The translations under genes were made by a program, and so were the position numbers. The notes below the pieces were generated by a model. That model ran no database searches, was not told the origin of the DNA, and worked only from the letters and a program-made list of their open reading frames with translations. Positions 40,538 to 47,812 of a stretch of 64,000 nt of DNA are shown piece by piece. Position 1 is the stretch's first letter; each line of letters opens with the position of its first letter. This DNA is from Deltaproteobacteria bacterium. Lineage in GTDB: Bacteria; Myxococcota_A; UBA796; GCA-2862545. The DNA lies in assembly GCA_006226595.1 (NCBI GenBank), contig SBGP01000014.1, forward strand, positions 1 through 64,000. Reading direction: 5' to 3'.

Positions 40538-41274
40538 GCGGGCCTCAGCGCGATCACCCCGGCGACACGGCCCGCGTTGCGGCCATCGCGACGCCAGCTG
40601 TGGAGCTCCGGGTCTTCCCAGGTACAGCGCCGGTGAGCGTGCACGTGGGTCACGCCCGCATGCGCGAGCTGCCACGCCACCGCGCAAGCACCGTCCACGT
40701 GGGGCTTCGGCCCCCTGCCCGGCACCACGAAGCTGGCCGCGGGAATGCCCGCAGCCTCGAGTTGTTCGACGACCTCGGCCCCGACCTCGTAGTGACGACC
40801 GCAGATGGCGGGCCCGACGACGGCGTTTAGCTCGGCGGGGTCACAGCCCGCCTCCGCGCACAGACGGGCCACCGTCTTCGGCACGAGCCGACACGCCACG
40901 CCGCGCCATCCCGCGTGAACGGCGGCGACGATACCGGGGCCCGCGAGCAGGATGGGTACGCAGTCCGCCACCCTCACGGCCACCGCTAGTCCAGGTACAC
41001 GGGTGAACAGCGCGTCCGCTTCGCCAACGGTGGCGAGTGGTCCGGTCGCCACCGTCGCCTCGACGATGCCATCGCCGTGAACCTGCGTCATCAGCGCGAG
41101 CGCATCGACCCCGAGATCCGTGAGCACGCGCGCCCACGACCGCTCGGTCTCGGCGTCCGGCTGCCGTTCGGAGCGCGCGAGATCCACGCGCCGCGAGAAC
41201 CCCGCGACAACGGGGGACGGCAGGCCCAAGAAGGGCTCGAAGTGCGCGTGAGCAGCGGTTGACAGAGGCACCAC
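40534..41274 (-). CDS. pgeF: PgeF/YfiH family laccase-domain protein
   Basis: A 246-residue DUF152/Cu-oxidase_4 protein. The zinc-site residues are present: TQVHGD (His), VADCVPILL (Cys) and VHAGWRG (His). Members act on purine nucleosides (adenosine deaminase or phosphorylase activity) and edit peptidoglycan precursors in E. coli (PgeF). Start GTG at 41274, divergent from the kelch-like gene with only 21 bases between them. Confidence 0.9.
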   Translation of the reverse strand: MVPLSTAAHAHFEPFLGLPSPVVAGFSRRVDLARSERQPDAETERSWARVLTDLGVDALALMTQVHGDGIVEATVATGPLATVGEADALFTRVPGLAVAVRVADCVPILLAGPGIVAAVHAGWRGVACRLVPKTVARLCAEAGCDPAELNAVVGPAICGRHYEVGAEVVEQLEAAGIPAASFVVPGRGPKPHVDGACAVAWQLAHAGVTHVHAHRRCTWEDPELHSWRRDGRNAGRVAGVIALRPA

Positions 41275-41295
41275 CCGATTCTACCCTCCCTGCAC

Positions 41296-42813
41296 ATGCC
41301 CGACGAACTCCACAGTCCCCGACTGCCTGCCTCGCTGACGCTCGTGCTCGCCCTCGCCGCGAGCGGATGCGCCGTCGACGCCGACTACACGCTGACCCTC
41401 GTGCCCCGCACGCTGCCGAGCCAGGACGTCTTCGCCGGAGAGGTCGAGGTCAAGGCCCTGCTGCGCGGCGTGGACAACGCGGTAGAGATCCCCGCCAAGG
41501 ACGCCGAGAACCTGCGTCCGCTCGACGGAGATCACGTCGGGATCGTCGTCGAGACCGTGGGTGGCGCCTACGAGACCTTCAATCGCTTCCGGATGACCGC
41601 CTACGGCGAGATCGGACCGATCTCGCTGTCCGCGGGAGGGCGCGAGGACACCTTCGAGGTGTTCGTGTCGAGCTTCGGCGTGGTCGGCGAGATGGACACC
41701 TTCCCCGAGGCACACCATCTGGCGGCAGCGGCGATGTTCCCCCGAGGCGGCGTGGTCGTCGCCGGCGGCGGAGACATCGACAGTGGCGCGACGGACGACG
41801 GCGTGTACTGGATGCGGCACCCCGACACCGCGGACTGGCGCCTCGAGCGCGTCGCCAGCCTCCCCGGGCCCCGAGCCGGCGCAAGTGCCGACATCGTCGA
41901 GATCGACGGGATTCACCGGGTCCTGATCGCCGGCGGACGCTCGGCGGTGGACGACGTGAGCACCAATCGGCCCCAGGCCATGCTCTTCGATCCGCTCGAG
42001 GCGCGTCTCGGCTGGCAAGGCGAGCTGGCGGTCCGTCGCTCCGAGCACGCCTCGGTGGTCCTCGACAATGGCAAGGTACTGCTCGTCGGTGGGTGGACCG
42101 ACGACGGAAGCGCCGCGGGTCAGGCCACCTTCGAGATCTTCGACCCCGCGACCAAGACCCTGACTCCGGGCGCCACGGCGCTGGACATGCCAAGCGTGGG
42201 TCTCAGCGCCGCATCCCTCGGGCCGGACGGCGCCCTCGTGTGTGGCGGTGGAGCCCTCTCCGGCTCCACGTTCACGCCGAGCGCGACCTGCAACCGCATC
42301 ACCCTCACCGGGCAGGTGCTCGAGGCCGCGAGCATGCTCGGGCCGCGCATGGGGCACGCCCTGCTGCGCCTCGCCGACGACTCGGTGCTCCTCACCGGCG
42401 GTGTGGATCAGACCGTGACCCAGGGCACACCGGCCCAGGGCATCACGACCGCGTCGCTCTACATTCCCCGCGAGGACGAGTGGCAGCAGATCGGACCGAT
42501 GGAGCTGCGCCGTGTGGGCCACAAGCTCGTGCCGACCGGCGATGGCCGATACCTCGCCGTCGGCGGTTCCGAGCTCGCCGACTTCGACCTCGGCTTCGAA
42601 ACGCCGCGCGACTGCACCGAGCTCTTCGACCCGGCCACGTTCCAGTGGACCGTGCTCACGCCGTGTGATCCGACCGGACGCGGTGCCGCCCAGGCCGTGG
42701 CCTCGCGCCCGGACCAGGGAGCGTTCGTGCTCACGGGCTACGATCCCGCCGCGAGCTCCGGGCGGACCTACGGCTGGATCGGCTTCGGTCCGCCGATCCC
42801 GGCTGCCGAGTAG
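41296..42813 (+). CDS. Kelch-like beta-propeller lipoprotein
   Basis: A 505-residue probable lipoprotein (LALAASGC, Cys25). After a beta-sandwich-like N-terminal domain of about 110 residues come kelch-type blades: RGGVVVAGGGDIDSG, HRVLIAGGRSAVDD, GKVLLVGGWTDDG, GALVCGGGALSG, DSVLLTGGVDQTV, GRYLAVGGSELAD. The six GG doublets fit a six-bladed propeller. Such propellers bind sugars or proteins; role unknown. Its last 46 bases overlap the convergent nadD gene. Confidence 0.78.
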   Translation: MPDELHSPRLPASLTLVLALAASGCAVDADYTLTLVPRTLPSQDVFAGEVEVKALLRGVDNAVEIPAKDAENLRPLDGDHVGIVVETVGGAYETFNRFRMTAYGEIGPISLSAGGREDTFEVFVSSFGVVGEMDTFPEAHHLAAAAMFPRGGVVVAGGGDIDSGATDDGVYWMRHPDTADWRLERVASLPGPRAGASADIVEIDGIHRVLIAGGRSAVDDVSTNRPQAMLFDPLEARLGWQGELAVRRSEHASVVLDNGKVLLVGGWTDDGSAAGQATFEIFDPATKTLTPGATALDMPSVGLSAASLGPDGALVCGGGALSGSTFTPSATCNRITLTGQVLEAASMLGPRMGHALLRLADDSVLLTGGVDQTVTQGTPAQGITTASLYIPREDEWQQIGPMELRRVGHKLVPTGDGRYLAVGGSELADFDLGFETPRDCTELFDPATFQWTVLTPCDPTGRGAAQAVASRPDQGAFVLTGYDPAASSGRTYGWIGFGPPIPAAE

Positions 42814-43340
42814 CTCGCGCGTACCGCCTCGAGGATCGGGGCGGGCACGAGATGATCGACGGGCTCTCCCGCGGCCAGCCGCGTGCGTACCTCGGTCGAC
42901 GACACCCCGGGAAAGATCACGCAGCCGGCCGGGTTGTCGTAACCATCGCGCCCGACGACGACGAGCTCGTACGAGGCCTGCAGACGCTCGGCCTCCTTCC
43001 ACTTGTCGAGCTTGGGCAGGTTGTCGGCGCCAATCACCAGCGAGAAGCGGTGCTCCGGGTACTCCTCGCGCAGCCAGTCCAGCGCGTCCACCGTGTACGT
43101 AGGCGGCTCGAGCTCGGCCTCGACGGCGGTGACGCGGTGTCCCCCACCGAGGGCACGCGTGAGGCTCTCGACCAGCTCGAGGCGGCGCTCGAAGGGCGGC
43201 AGTGCCTTGTCGAACGGGTGGGAGAAGCTCGGCATCCACCACACCTGATCGGCGCGCCCCGTCCACAGCACCCAGCTCGCGACCATCGCGTGGCCCACGT
43301 GCGGGGGGTTGAAGCTGCCGCCGTAGATGGCGATTCGCAT
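42768..43340 (-). CDS. nadD: Nicotinate-nucleotide adenylyltransferase
   Basis: A 190-residue nucleotidyltransferase. IAIYGGSFNPPHVGHAMVA carries the GxFxPxHxGH motif; the late SSTEVRTRLAAG is the ISSTxIR signature. It makes deamido-NAD from nicotinate mononucleotide and ATP. The start at 43340 puts the first strand at residue 2. Divergent from murI, 52 bases apart. The 3' end overlaps the kelch-like gene. Confidence 0.95.
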   Translation of the reverse strand: MRIAIYGGSFNPPHVGHAMVASWVLWTGRADQVWWMPSFSHPFDKALPPFERRLELVESLTRALGGGHRVTAVEAELEPPTYTVDALDWLREEYPEHRFSLVIGADNLPKLDKWKEAERLQASYELVVVGRDGYDNPAGCVIFPGVSSTEVRTRLAAGEPVDHLVPAPILEAVRASYSAAGIGGPKPIQP

Positions 43341-43392
43341 GGGAACTCCCGGGTCGGGTGTTAGAGCAGGGCACTTACAGCGTGGAGCCCTC

Positions 43393-44196
43393 GTGCGCAT
43401 CGGCATCTTCGACTCGGGAATCGGTGGACTGACCGTTCACCGTGAGCTGCGAGCCGCTCTCCCCGGTCATGATCTGGTGTATCTGGGCGACACCGCGCGC
43501 GTCCCCTACGGCACGCGCTCCCCCGAGACGGTGAAGCGCTACTCGTTCGCGGTGGCGAGTCACCTCGCCGAAGCTGGCGCAGAGGCCGTCGTGATCGCGT
43601 GCAACACCGCCACGACCTATGCTCTCGAGGACCTCGCAGAAGCAGGCGCCCGCGCCGGCATCCAGGTCTTCGGCGTCGTCGAGCCGGGCGTTCGTGCCGC
43701 GCTCGCCGCGCATCACGACGGGGCCATCGCGGTGCTCGGCACCGAAGGCACCATCCGAGGCGGCGCGTACCAGCGCGCGCTGACCCGCACGATTCCCGAG
43801 GACCAGATCCGCGGCGTCCCCTGCCCTCTGTTCGTGCCGCTGGCCGAGGAGGGCTGGGTGGACGGCGACGTGCCGCTCGCCGTGGCCGAGCGCTACCTGG
43901 GCGGCCTGCGGGGGCAGATCGACACGGCGATCCTCGGCTGCACGCACTACCCGCTGCTCAAGCCGGTGCTCGCCGAGATCCTGCCCGGCGTCACGCTGGT
44001 CGACAGCGCGGAGTCCACGGCCCAGGCGGTGCTCGCGGCACTCGGCCCGGGAGACGGCGACGGCAGCGAGTCCTTCGTGGTCACCGACCATGTGGACCGC
44101 TTCACCTCGGTGGGCGAGCAGTTCCTCGGACGCCGTCCCCAATCCGTGAGCTGGGTGGACGTCGGCCCCCCGCGCGGCGTGTTCTCGCTCCCCTGA
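43393..44196 (+). CDS. murI: Glutamate racemase
   Basis: A 267-residue racemase. IGIFDSGIGGLTV with Asp7, YLGDTARVPYGTRSPET, ACNTATT with Cys70 and LGCTHYPLL with Cys183: both catalytic thiols are present. It supplies D-glutamate for peptidoglycan. The start is a GTG at 43393 with GGAG 5 bases upstream. Confidence 0.96.
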   Translation: MRIGIFDSGIGGLTVHRELRAALPGHDLVYLGDTARVPYGTRSPETVKRYSFAVASHLAEAGAEAVVIACNTATTYALEDLAEAGARAGIQVFGVVEPGVRAALAAHHDGAIAVLGTEGTIRGGAYQRALTRTIPEDQIRGVPCPLFVPLAEEGWVDGDVPLAVAERYLGGLRGQIDTAILGCTHYPLLKPVLAEILPGVTLVDSAESTAQAVLAALGPGDGDGSESFVVTDHVDRFTSVGEQFLGRRPQSVSWVDVGPPRGVFSLP

Positions 44197-44233
44197 TGGG
44201 AACCCGCAGGGCTATGCTGACGTCAGTGCTCCT

Positions 44234-44238
44234 GGAGG
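44234..44238 (+). promoter_or_regulatory. Ribosome binding site implying an ATC start for the CtpA-type gene
   Basis: GGAGG lies four bases before ATC at 44243. From that ATC the frame reads a textbook signal peptide. No ATG, GTG or TTG lies at a proper distance. Confidence 0.55.
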
Positions 44239-44242
44239 CCCC

Positions 44243-45547
44243 ATCCGCACCACGCCCGCTCGCGCCACGCTGATCCTCGGCCTGATCTTCGGCACGGGCC
44301 TCGTGCTCGGCGGAGCGAGCGGCGCGAGTGCCGCGAACCGGGCTACGGACCCCTACGCGGGCCTCGATCTGTTCGCCAGGGCGCTGACGCTGGTCGAACG
44401 CGACTATGTCGAGGAACGGGAGCCCGACGCCTTGGTACAGGCCGCCCTCGAGGGCATGGTCAAGGACCTGGACCGCCACTCGCGGTGGATGAGCGCCGAG
44501 GAGTACGGACGCCTTCGCTCGGAGACCGATGGCCGCTACGAGGGCATTGGCGTCGAGGTACGTCCCGAGGAGCGCGGCGTGCGCATCGCGCGCGTACTGG
44601 ACGACTCCCCCGCCCAACGGGATGGGCTCGTGGCGGGTGACCTGCTGCTCGAGCTCGATGGGCAGTCGCTGGCGGGGCTGACCCAGGCCGAGATCAGCGA
44701 GCGTCTCAAGGGACCGCGCGGCAGCGAAGTCACGCTGCTCGTCGAGCGCGAAGGCTGGGACGGGCCGAAGACGCTGACCACCACGCGCGACCGCATCGAC
44801 ACCAAGGCGGTGCTTGGCGCCCGCCTGGACGACGTCGTGTACCTGCGCCTGGTGCAGTTCACCTCCGAGATCGCCAACGACCTCGTGCTCGCCTGGGACA
44901 CCCACAGTGCCGGCGAAGCCCCCAAGGCCCTGATCCTCGACCTGCGCGACAACCCGGGCGGCCTGCTCGACCAGGCCGTCGCCGTCTCCGACCTGTTCCT
45001 CGACGAGGGCGTCATCGTCTCGACCCGCAGCCGCGTCGACGGTGAGCACGTCCACGAGGCCACCGCAGGGGGCCTGCCCGCCGATCTCCCCGTGTTCCTG
45101 CTGATCAACGGCATGAGCGCCTCCGCGAGCGAGATCCTCGCGGGCGCCCTGCAGGACACCGGCCGCGCGATCCTCGTCGGCACCCGCACCTACGGCAAGG
45201 GCAGCGTGCAGAGCGTGTACGAGAACTCCGACGGCTCCGCGCTGAAGCTCACCACCGGCGCGTACTTCACGCCCTCCGGCGAGCCCGTCGCACGCGCCGC
45301 CGGGCGCAAGCCGGACCACGAGGTTCGCTTCCCCGTGGACGACGCGCCCGCCCTGCAGCTCCGCGCGCGCATCGAAGCGAGCGATCTCTCCGAAGAAGAG
45401 CGCGAGGCGATGCTCGCCCTCCTCGACGAGCTGCCTACCGCGCGCACGGCGCGACCGTCGATTCCGTGGCATTTGCCCCCGGCCGAGCGGGTCGCGGTCG
45501 ACCCGCAGCTGGCCAAGGCGCTGGAGCTCGCACGCGCTAGCCGATGA
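44243..45547 (+). CDS. C-terminal processing protease (S41, CtpA type)
   Basis: A periplasmic serine protease of about 434 residues. A PDZ domain (about 100-185, GIGVEVRPEERGVRIARVLDDSPAQRDGLVAGD) precedes the S41 catalytic domain with RDNPGGLL, NGMSASASEI (nucleophile about Ser294) and TYGKGSVQ (Lys319), a Ser-Lys dyad. The signal peptide (RTTPARATLILGLIFGTGLVLGGASGASA) is only complete if translation begins at ATC 44243. The nearest standard start, GTG 44303, falls inside the hydrophobic core. So this gene uses a rare start, or the base is an error. Overlaps the convergent rimO by 11 bases. Confidence 0.9.
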   Translation: MRTTPARATLILGLIFGTGLVLGGASGASAANRATDPYAGLDLFARALTLVERDYVEEREPDALVQAALEGMVKDLDRHSRWMSAEEYGRLRSETDGRYEGIGVEVRPEERGVRIARVLDDSPAQRDGLVAGDLLLELDGQSLAGLTQAEISERLKGPRGSEVTLLVEREGWDGPKTLTTTRDRIDTKAVLGARLDDVVYLRLVQFTSEIANDLVLAWDTHSAGEAPKALILDLRDNPGGLLDQAVAVSDLFLDEGVIVSTRSRVDGEHVHEATAGGLPADLPVFLLINGMSASASEILAGALQDTGRAILVGTRTYGKGSVQSVYENSDGSALKLTTGAYFTPSGEPVARAAGRKPDHEVRFPVDDAPALQLRARIEASDLSEEEREAMLALLDELPTARTARPSIPWHLPPAERVAVDPQLAKALELARASR

Positions 45548-46874
45548 TGCGGCCGACGAGGTCGTGGTCGCCGGCCTGCTCGACGAGGAACGGCCGGATC
45601 TGCCCGATGGCGACGTCCGCGGGCGCCTGGGTGATGTACACCTGACCGTCGACCTCGGGCGCCTGGGTCTCGGTGCGACCGCGCAGCAGGTCCTCGGACT
45701 CCTCGGCATGTCCCTCGACGAGCACGGGCACGACCTGTCCGACCATGGCGGTGAGCTTCTTGCGGCTGATGGCGGCCTGAAGTCCCATGAGGTGCTCCTG
45801 ACGCGCAATCTTCACGTCCTCGGGCACCTGACCGTCGAGCTCGGCGGCGGGCGTTCCGTCCTCGGGGAAGTACGTGAACACGCCCACCCGGTCGAACTGC
45901 TGAGCTTCGACGAAGTCGCAGAGCTCGGCGAAGTCCTTGTCCGTCTCACCCGGGAAGCCGACGATGAACGTCGTCCGCAGGGCGATGTCCGGCACCGCGT
46001 TGCGCACGCGCTCGAGGATGCGCTCCTGGCCGGCGCGGGTCACACCGCGACGCATGGCCTGAAGCATCGGCCCCGACGCGTGCTGGAGCGGGATGTCGAG
46101 GTATCGGCACACCTTGGGCTCGTTGGCCAACGCCTCGAGCAGCCCCTCGGGGAGACCGTGAGGGTACGCGTAGTGCAGGCGGATCCACTCGAGCCCGTCG
46201 ATCGCGGCGAGGTTGGTCATCAGGTCGCCGAGACCGGTCCCGTCCCGTAGATCGCGGCCGTAGGCCGTCGAGTCCTGCGAGATCAGGTTGATCTCCTTGA
46301 CCCCACCCTCGACCAGCCGGCTGGCTTCGGCCACCAGCGAAGGAATCGTCCGCGAACGCAGGCGTCCACGCAGCTGCGGGATGATGCAGAACGCACAGCG
46401 GTGGTTGCAGCCCTCGCTGATCTTCAGGTAGGCGCTGGCCTGGCTCCACGAGTTGACCCGCGGGGCCATCTCGTCGTGGATGTACATCGGCACGTCCACG
46501 TGGGAGCGCGGCAGCGCGCCCTCACGGGCCTCGAGCACGTCGCGGATGCGGTGGTACTCGCCCGTGCCCAGGAAGGCATCGACCTCGGGAAGCTCGCCCT
46601 CGAGGGAGCTGCCGTAGCGCTGGACCATGCAGCCGGTGACGACGAGCTTCTTGCAGCGCCCCGCTTCCTTGAACTTCGCCATCTCGAGGACGGTCTCGAT
46701 GGACTCCTCGGTGGCGGGCTGGATGAACGAGCAGGTGTTGACGACGATCACGTCGGCGTCATCGGGCTCACCCACGAGATCGTAGCCCTCGCCTTCGCGA
46801 AGCAGGCCGACCATGACCTCGCTATCGACCCGGTTCTTGGGGCAACCCAGCGAGACGAGATGCACCTTCTGCAT
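45537..46874 (-). CDS. rimO: Ribosomal protein S12 methylthiotransferase RimO
   Basis: A 445-residue radical-SAM methylthiotransferase. Cys11, Cys48 and Cys82 hold the N-terminal auxiliary cluster; CNHRCAFC (Cys156, 160, 163) holds the radical-SAM cluster. A C-terminal TRAM domain follows. KISEGCNHRCAFCIIPQLRGRLRSR is the RimO form rather than MiaB. It methylthiolates an Asp of S12. Confidence 0.95.
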   Translation of the reverse strand: MQKVHLVSLGCPKNRVDSEVMVGLLREGEGYDLVGEPDDADVIVVNTCSFIQPATEESIETVLEMAKFKEAGRCKKLVVTGCMVQRYGSSLEGELPEVDAFLGTGEYHRIRDVLEAREGALPRSHVDVPMYIHDEMAPRVNSWSQASAYLKISEGCNHRCAFCIIPQLRGRLRSRTIPSLVAEASRLVEGGVKEINLISQDSTAYGRDLRDGTGLGDLMTNLAAIDGLEWIRLHYAYPHGLPEGLLEALANEPKVCRYLDIPLQHASGPMLQAMRRGVTRAGQERILERVRNAVPDIALRTTFIVGFPGETDKDFAELCDFVEAQQFDRVGVFTYFPEDGTPAAELDGQVPEDVKIARQEHLMGLQAAISRKKLTAMVGQVVPVLVEGHAEESEDLLRGRTETQAPEVDGQVYITQAPADVAIGQIRPFLVEQAGDHDLVGRIIG

Positions 46875-46933
46875 GGGAACTCCTCAGTCCCGCGCAGATA
46901 CCCCGATTCTCGCGCGTCCGCTCGTCGCGGGCC

Positions 46934-47599
46934 TTACAGGCCGCCGGCATCCACCAGCTGAGCGCCCTCGGGAACCGTGAACGAGAACGTGCCATCGGCC
47001 AGCTCGGCACCAAGGTTCACCTCGGTGAACGCGAGCTCGGTGACGTTGTCGAACGCGTCGGTCATCGTCACGCCCTGAATCACGTACTGCTGATCGAGCA
47101 CGAGCTGCAGGCTCTTGAACTGCGCCTCGCCCTCGCGGGGAGAGAGCGCCAGGGTGTGGATCGCCTCGTCTCCGTCGTCGACGACCTTGACCTCGAACAG
47201 CTCGTTGAGCTTGTCGAGCGACTGCAGCAGGCTGTCCGCCTGGGACTTCATGGACGACACGTCCTCGTACTTGAGGACCTGGTTGTCAGCCTTGGTGTAG
47301 ATCCACATCGTGGACCCGTCGGTCACGAACTCCTTGCCGCCGTCGCCCTCGAAGGTCCAGCGCATCATCGACGGGCGCTTGACCTTCAGCTCGCCGGCCT
47401 GCTTCTCGTCCCCGAAGACCGAGGACTTCGTGGTCTGCACGAAGCGAGCCGTGAGCGCGTCGACGTCCTTGTACTTGGTCTCGACACCGCTGATCACGCC
47501 ATCGAGCTCGGCCTGCTTGGGGTCCGAAGGAGTCTCCTCGGCCACCGCGAGAGCGGCAAACAGGGAGAGAGCGGCGGTGGAAGCGAGGATGCGGGTCAC
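46934..47599 (-). CDS. lolA: Outer-membrane lipoprotein carrier LolA
   Basis: A 221-residue periplasmic chaperone. Start GTG 47599 with GGAGGTCAGT upstream; signal peptide LASTAALSLFAALAVA. LolA-type features: VDALTARFVQTTKSSVFGDEKQAGELKVKRPSMMRWTFEG, GSTMWIYTKADNQVLKYED, and a strand-rich C-terminus. It shuttles lipoproteins to the outer membrane, relevant given the many lipoproteins here. LolB and LolCDE are not in the window. 59 bases upstream of rimO on the same strand. Confidence 0.9.
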   Translation of the reverse strand: MTRILASTAALSLFAALAVAEETPSDPKQAELDGVISGVETKYKDVDALTARFVQTTKSSVFGDEKQAGELKVKRPSMMRWTFEGDGGKEFVTDGSTMWIYTKADNQVLKYEDVSSMKSQADSLLQSLDKLNELFEVKVVDDGDEAIHTLALSPREGEAQFKSLQLVLDQQYVIQGVTMTDAFDNVTELAFTEVNLGAELADGTFSFTVPEGAQLVDAGGL

Positions 47600-47754
47600 A
47601 CTGACCTCCGTCGGGCGCAAGTAATCTGCCGAGGCCGTCTCTCGCAAGACGCGAGCTTCCTCGGTTGTCTGCCATGACGATTCGTAGGCCCGAGGTATTC
47701 GGACGGAAAGGGCCCGAAGGCGCCGCGACGGCGCCCGCGAGCGAACCACGAAAC

Positions 47755-47779
47755 GCAACGAGCCCGCTGGGAAGCGGGC
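47755..47779 (-). terminator. Possible terminator after ftsK
   Basis: Minus strand: GCCCGCT, TCCC loop, AGCGGGC, then TCGTTGCGTTT. Strong stem, poor T run. 34 bases after the ftsK stop. Confidence 0.45.
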
Positions 47780-47812
47780 ATTCGTGCATTCGGGGCGCGC
47801 GGTGTCACCGCA

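Noticed and set aside
46934-47758. Longer start for lolA upstream of 47599
   Set aside because: The added residues are basic and would bury the signal peptide; GTG 47599 has a strong GGAGG site.
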